Assembly: GCA_014529385.2 (NCBI GenBank)
Contig: CM043960.1
Location: 34,054,396-34,118,395, forward strand
Source: Adiantum capillus-veneris
Taxonomy: Eukaryota > Streptophyta > Polypodiopsida > Polypodiales > Pteridaceae
Direction of reading: 5' to 3'
DNA: 64,000 nt
Both the position numbers and the translations under genes were made by a program. Positions within the stretch are counted from its first letter, which is position 1. The number at the start of each line of letters is the position of its first letter. The notes under the pieces are model-generated. The model saw only the letters and a list, made by a program, of their open reading frames with translations. It was not told the DNA's origin and made no database searches. Positions 44,034 to 55,513 of this stretch are shown one piece after another.

Positions 44034-44769
44034 GATCCTCCAAATGGTAGATTGAGGAATATGAAATTTGTTGCCCAACCAATGTGTTTTCCTATTTGTG
44101 TATATTGTACAAGATTTGGTCGAGCTTTAAGCATGTGCTCATGGAATGTGGACCAAGTAGAATTCTTTCTCTTTGATTGAAATTCTATCACTATAGCAAT
44201 GTAACCGCCATGTAGAGCGATACAACACATGCCAAAAGAAGGAGCAAATGTAGGTAAGAGTGGATCACAGGTGTACACAAAAGAGACGCTCTTCTTGGCC
44301 ACAACCTTTCCACAAACCAATGTAACAATCACAAAGCTATTGAGAACAAGCAAATTAAACCAAGAAGAAAGATCTCTAGCGCTTGAGCTGCAGTTGCTAA
44401 ATAGAGACATTGCTACTTGAATCACACGATCGTCCTCAACACTCTCTGCAATTGTTTCCTTTCGTTGGTAGAAGGAGGATAATTTGAATGATGCAAAATA
44501 CATTTCATGACAAGGTAATGTTAATAAGATCAATACACTTAAAGCACACACCATACCGCTTATAGTACCTTCACCAATCCTAGTAAATGAAGGCTCTCAA
44601 TCTTTTGAAGCATCTTTTTGCATGGCTTCATGAAGCTCCTTCTCTCATGCAAGGACATGTACTCTATCCATATCAATCCACCCTGGACGTTTTCTCCATT
44701 TCCCAAGGAGTCAATTTGTGCAAAGCTAAGGAGTACATGCAAGTATCCTTTGACGATAGAAGAGTCCAC
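43824..44769 (-). CDS. Unidentified minus-strand coding-like region interrupted by a GA microsatellite
   Basis: A frame of about 170 codons before the microsatellite (44554 down to about 44040) has a Cys/Ser-rich hydrophobic middle (LVLNSFVIVTLVCGKVVAKK; TFAPSFGMCCIALHGGYIAI) and a polar stretch (FHEHMLKARPNLVQYTQIGK). An upstream frame (44769-44560, ending at a GTGAAG|GTACTA donor-like site) may be a preceding exon. The open frame then runs through the GA/CT repeat (LSLSLS), which is not meaningful. No family recognised. It could be a low-expression host gene, a pseudogene or chance. Confidence 0.25.
43979..44030. repeat. (GA)n microsatellite
   Basis: Pure GA run of about 50 bases. Confidence 0.95.
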
Positions 44770-46341
44770 TACTTTGGCAAGAATGGCATAGTAGACAAAT
44801 GATCCTTTGATTCCAGATATAATAAAAACCTATCAACCAAAGACATAAAAAATTGGACTTAAACCAAAGAGAGAACTCAAAGTCACTCTAGTAAAAGAGA
44901 GAAGATGTTATGCCTCAAGTTTAGACCAATCTATAAGCCAAGCATTGAGTTTCCATACACATTCCCTCAAATTACTTCAGAGCACGCTTCTCCATATCCT
45001 TAGTCTTGGCCTCAAACCATATTTTCTAAAGGAAAGAGATGTGGTCTCGCCTCATATTTTATCTCCTTAGATAGTAACTGTGCAATCATGTGGCAACATA
45101 ATATCTCCCTCGATAGTCATCACTCTTTACATAGTTTTTTTTTTCTCTTTCTAAATCACGAATGAGAATACCCTCTCTACAAGTCTAGCCATGATTGATA
45201 GTATAAAACAACAATAGTCTCATAATATGTAGAATTATCAAAGGATTAGAAATAAAGCACAGGGGAAGTTGCATTGCCAATTCAATTACTTACTTGCAAA
45301 AAACGTGATCACCTTTTTTTCAACTTGTAAGCACTCCTCGTGATCTTGTCCACCTCAACCAAGGACAAAAAAAGAATCTTGTTCTTAAAAAGAGCATGAT
45401 AAACAAAAATCAAGTTTAAATTCTCCAAAGTATCCCCACTACTTTGGAGAAGTAGTCAAGCTAATTATCCTCCCCCCATTTCAAAGACAACATTGTTTAA
45501 CTTTCCTCCCCCCATTTTAAAGACGACACTTGCTTCCTTCCACTCAGAACCCAAGTTAGGATCCACAATATTTAGCAATTACATGCCAAGAATAAAAGAC
45601 ATTAGATATATTGTCAACACCACAATACTCACATATTACACTAACATAAACTCACATAACTATAATGTAATATAGAAGAATTTAAAAACACCTTTACCTT
45701 TCTAATGCAATCCGTATATTTGTGGATCAAATCATTCAAAAATCTTTGTTTCTTATTTCTTAGGTCATCTTTGGAAAGCTCACACCTTATTTGATCTCAT
45801 CGAGTAGCCAATTCCTTACTTATTTGTACCTTCATAAGTACAACTCATAAAGTCACAAACATGCAAAATTTTAAAAAACAAATTGTATGTCAATGAACTT
45901 ACATTGTACATAAGATCTTCCATATAGCATCTTGTCATAGGATACCATGGTTCTTCTCCTTTTGAGTAGTTGGCTTGCATAGAAACGATAAATTTTTGAT
46001 CTTTCTTAAGAAACCCTTTTAGGTAAACCTCATGATTAGATGAACATATATGTGAACAATTGACAAGCTCATCTCAAAGATGGGTGGCAACCAAAGAACG
46101 TGTAGTGTGCTTCATAGAAACAAAAGTTAAGAAGAGAAAGATAATGCAAGTTGAAATAAGCAAAACAATGTTGTCCATACGAGTTCATGCACTGTAGACT
46201 ACTCAACAATGCAATCTCTAAACTCCTTGTAGGATGAATGATGCTTCACAACAATCTGTAATGCTTTTTCCTTATGGTTGAGAATTTCTATTTGATTACT
46301 GCTATCCTTGTGATTGTGTGAAGGTTACTTTCCCAAACATA
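44770..46341. other. No gene seen
   Basis: AT-rich anonymous sequence. A small near-tandem pair (CTCCCCCCATTTYAAAGACRACA) lies at about 45470-45530. Confidence 0.45.
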
Positions 46342-46781
46342 GTACATCTTAATTGACAACTGAAAGAGTGCGTGCTGCAAAAAGTGGTAGGCAAACGTAC
46401 GTATCCATGCTAGAGCCTATATGCAAATCCTAAAGACAACTCTATATGGTCTGAAAAGATCCACTATGCATCATGCTAGTATCATTTGTCGTACGATTGA
46501 CAATCCCTACTGCAAATGCTCCCACTGCAGCTCCTAGGTTGGGCCTCGACACTACTAGGTTGTACATCTTAATTGACAACTAAAAGAGTGCGTGCTACAA
46601 AAAGTGGTAGGCAAACGTACGTATCCATGCTAGAGCCTATATGCAAATCCTAAAGACAACTCTATATGGTCTGAAAAGATCCACTATGCATCATGATAGT
46701 ATCATTTGTCGTACGACTGACAATCCCTACTGCAAATGCTCCCACTGCAGCTCCTAGGTTGGGCCTCGACACTACTAGGTT
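46342..46781. repeat. 220-bp tandem duplication
   Basis: Two nearly identical copies (46342-46561, 46562-46781) starting GTACATCTTAATTGACAAC, differing at only a few positions. A minus-strand frame (LMYNLVVSRPNLGAAVGAFA) faintly recalls the copia RT/RNase H junction. This is weak. Confidence 0.9.
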
Positions 46782-48347
46782 GTACATGAGACACCTAAAT
46801 GTTGATGAAATCTGCACAAACCTGGATGTCCTAGATTCCCCTGTGCTATCTGAACGCATTGCATCATCAAAATTGCTAAAAATCTCAAATAATCTCAGCC
46901 ATAAACAATCAGCAACACAAACAATGCGTAAAATGCATCAATGAAGCCATTCTAGCAATGCACAAAAACAGAGACTCAGTCTCTCATCGACATATGTTAT
47001 ACACCAAGTCAAAAGTGACTAAATTCTCTCCAACCATGATGGAGAGAAGCAAGACAAAACTTGTGGGTCATAATCAAAAGTGCATAAACCTATCCAAGAC
47101 CAATCTGTCTCAATCACAGATCCATATATGGAATACATGTACCACAAACATGGAAATCAAGCTCACTCACGCACGAGTAACTATATGGATAACTCCACCT
47201 ATCCAAAACACCTGTATACCTGTGACTTGTCAATTGTGAGGTGTAATAGCTCAATCCATATATGTATATGCATACCTAGAAAATCTGCATAAAATCATGT
47301 GCATAAATCTTTCTGAAGAAAAATCCACACAGTCATAATGTATACAAAACCACATATGGATGTAACAATCTGAAATTCATATCTCAAAGAATCACTTGCA
47401 CACACAAATGCTAGATAAACTCTCTCTCAATAGAACCACAGTGTGACATACATAGCCAAAGAAGCAAACCACATAATGCTTTGCAATGTAGGAATCCAAA
47501 CTGCCAAGCTTCTATACATTGAGATTGTTGCAAAAAATTCAAAGCTCAAATTTCAAAATTTTGATATGACCAGCACGTCCAAAACATGCCAAAATCCTAG
47601 GATAGACTCCTAGATTATCTATTCAACTCCATATGACGGAGAATATGCAAAAAAACACTGTTTTGAGAGACAAAAACAACAATAACGAGCTACAACACTT
47701 CTTGCTCCTGCTTCTTCTCTGCAAAAATCGACAGTGGCTTGCTTCACAAGCTCTATACAAGCTGAATACATATGCCTAAGCTCAGATACGCAATTTGGGC
47801 TTCTCTTTCACTACAATTTGCGTGCACACAATGTTGACATAGAAGCTTCCATGTACACGAGCAAAACCATGACAATATTAGATTAAAGATACTACAACTA
47901 GTCCTTGCCAATGAGCACTCATTACAATTGTTTACACAAACAACATTAAATTGAGCACAAACCACATCATTACATAGACGATCATTTGATTTGCAATTTT
48001 GGTATAGTACAAAATTATAGACAAAGCCCACAACTTACATAACCGACCAAACAGGTAGTTGCTTCTTGAGTTGTTACTTGTCAAAATGGCACAGTTGTCA
48101 GAGTCTTATAGAATATACATAAATGAAAAAAATACTCTATGCATTATGAAAAAGATATAAAAAAATATTGTCTCCAAATTCATCTCACTCCCTTAACAAG
48201 TCATCGTCGGCAATCGCTATCATAAAAAGAAAATCATGGCCATAGGACTAGTCATTTGGCAACACAAAAATCCACAAAAAGCCAAAAATTTACTCATCCC
48301 TCCAACCATCATTAACTTCTAAAAGTGAAGGGCACCACATTTTGTTG
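46782..48347. other. No gene seen
   Basis: AT-rich anonymous sequence with chance-length frames only. Confidence 0.45.
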
Positions 48348-48599
48348 CTAGTGCTCTGCAATCCCAAACCAATCAAAGTAGATCCCATTCTTCTTGTTGG
48401 GATTCCCCACCTTTATTGTGAAATTCACATCTATTTGTAGATAGAAAGGGATTTGTTTAGTGCCGGCATTCATATGAATGTAGCGAGCAATGCAAGAGGT
48501 GAAGGGGGATGTGAGTAATTTACCCAAGCAAGAACCACTCATTGTGAGGCACAATGATATGCAAAGTATTATTATGATAAGTAGACCATGTCCTTTAAC
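48348..48599 (-). pseudogene. LEA-2 / NDR1-HIN1-like protein fragment
   Basis: Minus-strand reading gives a membrane segment (GLLIIIILCISLCLTMSG), a 30-residue spacer, then IPFYLQIDVNFTIKVGNPNK followed by KNGIYFDW. The hydrophobic anchor followed by V.F....NPNKK.GIYFD is the hallmark of plant NHL/LEA-2 proteins (membrane-anchored, immunity and stress related). A stop precedes the anchor in frame and the frame ends at TAG 48348, in the middle of the LEA-2 domain. Only the N-terminal half survives, so it is probably a truncated pseudogene. Confidence 0.5.
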
Positions 48600-49416
48600 T
48601 ACTCATTGCCGATGCATATGAAGTAGAGGAGAACAAAGGTAGCTCATAGACAACATAGATAGATCAATAAAACAAGCATCAATGCAATTTGGAATTGCCT
48701 CATTGGCACAATTAAAAAATGGAGCAAACAAGCATGAAACAATGTAGAAATGTAGTATACTATATCGCAAGTTCCTTGCCTCACTCTTTTCTGCACTCAT
48801 GACCGAACCTTAGAATACGAGTGTTTGTACTCAGACTGAGCACCTTAGGCTAAGAATACCACAATCCATAATGTGTTGCATTTTGTCATGCTTGGATGGG
48901 ACTAGAGGTGTCCTCTGGAAGCTAGAATGAGAAAAGTTATGTATTGCGTAAGTTTACAGTCCAAAATAAGAGGGAGATGCCCTAGAAGTGTACTAAAGCA
49001 GCAATGACTTGGTAGTCTTGGGGACCATCAAGATTCTACAATATTCATAACTATTGGTGGGTATCTCACACTTGTTGGGATTACTCCTTTTAGCAATAAT
49101 CTCCTTGGAGATCTTTAGCCTCGACAACATTGTAACTCATGAGCATGGTAAGAAGGTGTGTCGGACCTACATGCCACATGCCTGCACCATCGGTTATTGA
49201 TCAGCATGGCCCTTGCTTTGGTTCTCACTAGCCTTGCTTACTGCTAATTTCTTACAACTGCACCCACCACCCACCACTTGCCCATGCTCCCTCCACAAAA
49301 TTTTCCTTTTTTCACTAACCATTCATTCACACACACCTTCATAGCCCAATTGGGGTTTGTTGGTGCACGCAACAAAAAAAACCAAATCTATGAGATTAAC
49401 AGGTAAAAAGGCTAGC
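48600..49416. other. Left flank of the CACTA element, no gene seen
   Basis: Anonymous sequence. The 3-base TTA duplication of the CACTA element is at 49417-49419. Confidence 0.5.
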
Positions 49417-49419
49417 TTA

Positions 49420-49540
49420 CACTACAAGAGGCTATTCATATTAGCGACGCTCACACAGCGACGCTCAATTTTTTTTTCCCGGCGTTGCTATGAGCGTCGC
49501 AAATTTACAAGTAAATTTGCGACGCTCATAGCGACGCCTG
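49420..49540. repeat. Left subterminal repeats and 28-base-arm hairpin
   Basis: GCGACGCTC motifs occur at about 49444 and 49458. Then 49481-49508 pairs with 49511-49538 (one mismatch, two-base loop), arms containing GCTATGAGCGTCGCAAATTT. In CACTA elements such repeats bind the TnpA-type protein; this role is inferred from the superfamily. Confidence 0.85.
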
Positions 49541-49626
49541 CTGGGCTAAAAAAAATAACAGAGAGCGCCCAAAAACTCAGATCTCAGATCTGAGTTTTTC
49601 GACGCCCTCAAGCAAGGAGCAGGTAA

Positions 49627-49627
<1 letters not shown>

Positions 49628-49669
<42 letters not shown>

Positions 49670-49671
49670 CT

Positions 49672-49727
<56 letters not shown>

Positions 49728-49797
49728 AGAGGAAGGAGAGCCAGGTATGCTCCTTCCCTCTCCTCACTCTCATGTTCCCTTCCCCTCTTTCTCTCTC

Positions 49798-49836
<39 letters not shown>

Positions 49837-49859
49837 TAGTGTTTTTTTTTTTTTTTTTT

Positions 49860-49910
<51 letters not shown>
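49628..49910. repeat. Compound CT / CA / T / GA microsatellites
   Basis: Runs of CT (about 49628-49663), CA (about 49674-49723), CT and CA (about 49795-49837), T (about 49841-49861) and GA (about 49863-49909). Long open frames across them encode LSLSLS or VCVCVC and are artefacts. Confidence 0.95.
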
Positions 49911-49913
<3 letters not shown>

Positions 49914-49938
49914 AACATAAACAAAAACGCACACACAC

Positions 49939-50142
49939 ATACATAAACAAAGAATGCACACACACATTGAGAGAGGAAAAGAGAGAGAGAGCATGCATAA
50001 ACAAAAAACGCACACATTGAGAGAGGAAAAGAGAGAGAGAACATTCATAAACAAAAAACGCACACATTGAGAGAGGAAAAGAGAGAGAAAACATGCATAA
50101 ACAAAAAAACGCACACACATTGAGAGAGAAAGAGAGAGAAAC
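49939..50142. repeat. Four-copy tandem repeat of about 57 bp
   Basis: Unit of the form GCATAAACAAAAAACGCAC followed by ACATTGAGAGAGGAAAAGAG, repeated with small length differences. Confidence 0.85.
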
Positions 50143-50179
50143 TAATTTAACGTCGTAGGAAACTAATTAAAATTAAAAG

Positions 50180-50275
50180 ACCTAAAGATCTAGCCGACGA
50201 GGAGTTGAACTCAAGACCTATTATTCAAGAGGGAAATGGCATAACCAATCTATCATACTTGGCATGGGTGATAGA
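50180..50275 (-). repeat. tRNA-derived SINE-like segment inside the CACTA element
   Basis: The minus strand shows a D-arm-like GATAGATTGGTTATGCC and, about 35 bases on, GAGTTCAACTC, a perfectly paired T-arm and B box. This is the layout of a polymerase III promoter from a tRNA. Host-gene tRNA function is unlikely because the acceptor stem is absent. Confidence 0.4.
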
Positions 50276-50329
50276 AAGGTTATACCATTTATCTCTTTTT
50301 ATTGGCACACACATCCACACACGCGCACA

Positions 50330-50526
50330 CACACAAGAAGAAGAGAGTTATAACGTCGTAGGAAACTATCCTAAAAGACGTTAAAGATTAGGTTAGATGT
50401 AAACTTACGTTAAATTAGATTTAGGTTATTTAAGTTAAATTAGATTAGATTTAGGTTTATTTTTAGTTAGATTTACGTTTATTTATGTTAGATTTAGATT
50501 TACGTTATATTAGATTAGATTTAGGT
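50330..50526. repeat. Direct repeat, left copy, flanking the HIPP fragment
   Basis: AAGAAGAGAGTTATAACGTC and following sequence (AGACGTTAAAGATTAGG, TTACGTTAAATTAGATTT) recur at 51068-51230. The segment 50482-50526 (TTACGTTAGATTTAGATTTA) recurs at 50960-51004. Confidence 0.8.
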
Positions 50527-50885
50527 CTCCATAGACTGCGATGCCTGCATGAAGCGGGTGAAGAAAGCCCTCAATGGAATATAGGGTATTGCTGCCTTCA
50601 CTCATGGTGGGCTCCGTCGATCCAAAAGTACTGGTGAAATGTCTTCAGAAGATAGGGAAGAAGGTGGATCTTTAGGGCGGCAAGAGTCACTACATCCCCG
50701 ACAATGACCATCTAGACAACCTCTAGTCATTCAATAGCAACTTCAAAGTTAGTAACAAGAGCAAGAACGGTCCAAAGGGCCAATTGCTGTCGTCAGATGT
50801 GGATGGAGATGAGGCAGCGTCACCGCCGGAAGTAAACTCTCACATCTTTAGTGATGAGAATGCCAACTCTTGCCGAGTTATGTGA
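50522..50885 (+). pseudogene. Captured HIPP (heavy-metal-associated isoprenylated plant protein) fragment
   Basis: After an AG acceptor-like junction, VSIDCDACMKRVKKALNGI matches the first half of an HMA domain, with the metal-binding C-x-x-C as CDAC. A gap and frame change follow. Then VGSVDPKVLVKCLQKIGKKV gives the second half of the domain. After two stop codons, a C-terminus ends FSDENANSCRVM and stop (50883-50885). CRVM is a CaaX isoprenylation box, and SDEN.N.C..M is the usual end of many HIPPs. The domain's middle is missing, so this is a non-functional gene copy carried by the CACTA element. Confidence 0.8.
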
Positions 50886-51015
50886 AAAATTATGTGTTAA
50901 ATCAGTTTTAAGGTTCTTATAATCCCTGTTAGTTTAGCTCTTTGTTTTTAATATAACATAATTTACGTTAGATTTAGATTTATGTTATATTAGATTAGAC
51001 TTAGGTTTATTTAGG

Positions 51016-51070
<55 letters not shown>

Positions 51071-51230
51071 GAAGAAGAGAGTTTTAACGTCGTAGGAAAC
51101 TATCCCAAAAGACATTAAAGATTAGGTTAGATGTAGACTTACGTTAAATTAGATTTAGGTTTATTTTTAGTTAGATTTACGTTTATTTAGATTTACGCTT
51201 ATTTACGTTAGATCGAGTCCACGCAAGAAT
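50886..51230. repeat. Spacer, (CA)n run and right direct-repeat copy
   Basis: AT-rich spacer, a CA run (about 51019-51069), then the right copy of the direct repeat (51068-51230). Confidence 0.75.
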
Positions 51231-51500
51231 TACTTACGGTTTAGGGTTTAGAGTTAGACGAACAGTGAAAAGATCTACTGTGAAAAGATGTTAAGATGCT
51301 GTGAAGTGCTACAGCTAGAGAAGAGGCAAAGGGGTTTTGTCCACTACATGCAGTATCATGTAGACGTGGGTCTGTAGATTTCTTGTACCCACAAATATAG
51401 GTATTGACCAATAAAGACGAGATTATAACCCGGTGGTTCTGATCTCTGTGCACCTCTAGACCGAGGTGTGCGGGGATTGGACATGACTAGAGAATGTGAG

Positions 51501-51571
<71 letters not shown>
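51501..51571. repeat. (GA)n microsatellite
   Basis: Pure GA run of about 70 bases within the CACTA element upstream of its transposase gene. Confidence 0.95.
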
Positions 51572-51574
<3 letters not shown>

Positions 51575-51747
51575 GACGAAGAATGCCAATAGAATATTAA
51601 ATTTGTTGTCCAGGTTATAAGATTTTTATCCTCATTATGAGTAGTGACGAGGATGTGGGACCGTCCAACTGAAACACCTATCTCTCAACGAGGGTCTTAT
51701 GTCCTTGTAATCAATGCAAGCATGCTGTGCGACGGACAAGACGTGTT

Positions 51748-54531
51748 TCTTTGTAGCACGTTCGCGAATTTGGCGAGTTCGATCCATCTATTATAGATCG
51801 AGTTGTTGCCAATTATAACTCGTCGGACTCTGATGCTAGCCAACAAGCAGCAATCTTGCAACCCAATAGAGGTGTTCGCAGGCGCTTTGGTCAAGCAGCA
51901 TATGTGAGGCCACAAGATGTAGCCTCTGACAGCTCGGGGGATGATCATGCAGAGCACATTCCCAACGAGGCAATGTTTGAGCCCAAGATTGATGAAATGA
52001 TCGAGACGATCATGGATTCAGAAAGGCTTATCTATGATGATATGAAAAGTGAAGCCGATACGCCATTGTATAATGGAGCACGTATGTCTAGATTGAAAGC
52101 ACTCCTGGTTCTTCTCAACATGTAGGCAAAGTTTGGATGGAGTGACACTAGCGTCACAGCGCTTTTCAGGTGATCTATTACAATTAGTTTACTTTAATAA
52201 AACTCTAAATGTATAATGATCTGATAGATTTTTACACGACTGTATCGTATTTTTATGTTGTGTAGATTGCTTAAAGAGCACATACTACCAGCTAACAATG
52301 TGATGCCAGATTCTCGAGATGAAGCAAGAAAGATTTTGCGAAACTTGGGGATGGATTACAATTCTATCCACGCTTGTCCTAATGACTGCATTCTTTTCAG
52401 AGGGGAATACATAGACATGGAGAAGTGTCCGAAATGTGATTCCGAAAGATATCGAGTAGATCTCCACGGGACAAAAATTCCACAAAAGGTTTTGCGACAT
52501 TTTCCTCTGCTTCCTCGCATCAAGCATTTCTTCGAATGTAAGTCCATGGCCGCCCTAGCATCATGGCATGAGGAGAATAAATCTTCGAATGGTGTGCTAC
52601 AAATTCCTGCAGATTGCGCAGCCTGGAAACATATAGATGGAACATGGTCGGATTTTTCCAGGGAAGCTCGAAATTTGCGCTTAGGCCTGGCTATGGATGG
52701 CGTAAATCCATTTGGTCAAAGATCAACATCTTACAGTGTATGGCCCGTTGTCATCGTCAACTACAACATTCCCCCGTGGTTGACTACGAAGAAGGGGCAC
52801 CTATGGCTAAGCTTGATTGTGCCAGGGCGATATAAAGTGGAGAATATGGATGTGTATCTTCGTCCACTATTGGAAGAGCTACAACAATTGTGGATTGGCA
52901 TAGAGGTGGTGGATATGAGCCGTCACATAGGACGACGGAATGCTTTGATCATAGGCATTCTAATGTGGACCATGCATGACTATCCCGGGCTAACAGAATG
53001 CTCAGGTGATCTATTGACACTCCTCACTCAGACACTGTAAATCTTGTTTTTTCCCATAGTTGATCTATTATCATGTGTATACATGCAGGGCTTCAAACAA
53101 GCGGATACAGAGCATGTGTCACATGTGGACCTAGACTGAATGCACAAAGGGCGCCCTCACTGAAGAAGCAAATCTACGAAGGTCATCAAGCGTATCTTCC
53201 AGAGAATCATGTGTTACGCGACGGCTTTTTGGGAAGAGAGCCACCAAGGATGTCTGCACAAGCATGGTTAGAGCAGAAGGAGATGTGCGATGACGGATTG
53301 CCTCCAGGGATGAAGAGACTATCTCTATGGTACGAGTTACCATACTGGCCCCGACTCATGATCAATCACTTGCTCGATCCAATGCACATATTCAAGAATG
53401 TGGGTAATCTACTATGGGACCATCTGACCGGCAAGAAAGATACTTTGGGAGCCAGAGTTGACCTTAGAAATGTGGATCGTATGGAGCAATATTGGCCGCA
53501 AACAGCGTCTGATGGATCGATAAAACTCCCTAAAGCACCATGGATTTTCACAGGAGCCCAAGAACGCAAAGTAAAAGAGACCATTTGATCTTTGCGGACC
53601 CCCACTGACGTAATGCACTCGCTCCGAACATGTTTTACTAAAGAAGGAAAGCTTACCGGTTTGAAGTCACACGATTAGCATAAAATGTGTCAGGTACGTT
53701 CATAGTGGACTTTAATATCATTGCATAAAATGTGGACTTTAATATCATTGCTGCACATACTTTACAGTTTATTTTACCGGTTGCCATTGGGGGATGTTTG
53801 TCTCTCGACATCCGTAACACAATCTACAAACTTGCAAAGCTGGTGCAATGGATCTCACAAAAGGAGATCAACGTAGAATCCATACCATTCGCCAAACTAA
53901 ATGCTGCGGAGCTTGTGTGCATGTTTGAGAAACATTTTCCTACTACCATGCTCACCATTCAGGTGCATCTTCTTGTTCACATAGTTGATGAGGTGGAAAT
54001 AGCTGCACAGTTCATTCCAGATGGATGTTCTTCTTAGAACGTTTCATGAAAACGCTTAAGGGATATGTGCGTCAAAAGGCACGTCCGGAGGGTAGCATGG
54101 CAGAAGGTTGGTTGGTATCAGAGTCCCTAGTGTACATTGGAGAGTGGCTAGATGGATTTGATAAAGCCCGGGACACGCTATGGCGAACCATAGATGATGA
54201 GCGCATATCTGGGGTTGTCATGTGCAATCTCGGTGTTGAGAAGAAGATGACGGAAGATCTAGAAGCTAAAATCAACCGATTTTGCATGCTTCACAATCTA
54301 GTGATGCAAAAGTGGATTTCACAATATGAGGATGCAAAGCAAGAGCGACAAAGGGCACGAATCGAGTGGAGACGGGGAAGACGACCACCGATGCACTATT
54401 CGACGGTTCTGGAGAGCCTACCAACATTCATGAGCTTAAGATGGTTGCACAACCAATTGAAAAGCGCACAACAATGCGGTGACGAAGTGACTGAGGAAGA
54501 GTGGGAGTACTCTTGGGGTTGCGCGACCAAG
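51748..54531 (+). pseudogene. CACTA TNP2-type transposase (Transposase_21, DUF4218), spliced and disrupted
   Basis: Exon pieces: 51748-52169, 52266-53005, 53089-53693 and 53768-54531, all with GT-AG junctions in matching phase. Order: N-terminus (LYNGARMSRLKALLVLLNM), IHACPNDCILFRGEY, zinc-like CPKC, LRHFPLLPRIKHFF, LAMDGVNPFG with a conserved Asp, CVTCG, MINHLLDPMHIFKNVGNLLW, and a DUF4218 segment (ERFMKTLKGYVRQKARPEGS). Damage: TAG in the first exon (52122-52124), TGA and TAG in the third (about 53586 and 53674), and a one-base frameshift at about 54020 before ERFMKTL. It would cut and rejoin element ends. This copy cannot be translated whole. Confidence 0.9.
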
Positions 54532-54611
54532 GTAAGTTTGCAATGTACGACTAGCTAGTGACTTTATTTCTAAACGTTTGAACGGCCACTCATAATCTTT
54601 GTTCATTGTAG

Positions 54612-55513
54612 TATAAGTCATCCACAGCAGCATGGTGTAAAGGTCGACATTTTAGGGTGGAATGGATCGACAAAAAGCGTTTTACACCCAGGTTCACGCG
54701 TCACCGGCCAGAGGGCTTGCCTTACTCCGTCGACTTCAGCGGCGGCATCATCATGGATGATGACGGCAAGAAGGTGATCTCGCGCATGCGTGGTCTTTGC
54801 TCTCAGCTGTTTAGACACTACATACTAAACAAATGGAGTGAAGTACCAAGTGATTTAAAAAACAGAGTCATCAGCATACTTCATGATGAGTTTCCTGTTC
54901 CAACACGGGATCAACGCTTCAATGAAGACCTGATGAAGATTCGAATGCGCGAATACTGCAAACACAAGCGTTCCGAAGTGCAAAAAGCAATCAAGCATGG
55001 GTGGAACAGGACAGATTGGCTGGCCAAAGAAGATTGGAAGAATGCGAAGAAAGCAGCGCGCGAGAATCCCGACAAGTGGAAGCAACAAAAGGATGCAGCC
55101 AGAGCGCGAGTAGAGGCAGGGAGCTCGCACCACTTGGGGAGCGGTGGATGGGCATCATTTGAGGCCGATTTTGTAAGTGTTTTCACATTGCTCTTTATGT
55201 TCGATAGTTTAGGGTTTATGAGTTTTTTAATTCTAACATAATGAAATCTTTGTATGTTTTGACAGTGGTCGATGACAGGACGTGATCCCACACCGTACGA
55301 GCGCGAGTACGCAGGTAGGAAGGGCTTAAACGCCCTGATGGACATTCTCAGTTCTCGCGGCGGCATGGTTAGTATTAGGGTTTACTCTTTTCTATTTTTT
55401 GTATTGTTTTATAAATGTCGTTATATATTTATACTTACTGAAAGCTGTCTTATTGTCTTTTTTTGCAGAATCCGACAGAGACGCCGCTTGGACGCGATGA
55501 GACGTCTGACTAG
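54612..55513 (+). CDS. Transposase_24-like / TnpA-like C-terminal exons of the CACTA element
   Basis: Exons 54612-55172, 55266-55367 and 55469-55513 are open with consensus splice sites (GTAAGT, GTTAGT donors; GACAG, TGCAG acceptors). They read AWCKGRHFRVEWIDKKRFTP, SRMRGLCSQLFRHYILNKWS, a Lys/Arg-rich middle (REYCKHKRSEVQKAIKHGWN), HHLGSGGWASFEADF|WSM and an end LGRDETSD. The LGSGGW motif and basic helix resemble the plant Ptta/En-Spm Transposase_24 family. The preceding donor (54532) and this acceptor (54611) are also in phase, so it may be the 3' end of the TNP2 gene rather than a separate gene. No disruption seen. Confidence 0.7.

Noticed and set aside
46662-46859. Copia RT/RNase H remnant (LMYNLVVSRPN)
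   Set aside because: Similarity is only a few residues, and no neighbouring copia domain or polypurine tract was found.
49546-50118. 190-codon and 116-codon minus-strand frames rich in LSLS, VCVC and RERE
   Set aside because: They are translations of CT/CA/GA microsatellites and a 57-bp tandem repeat, open in several frames at once.
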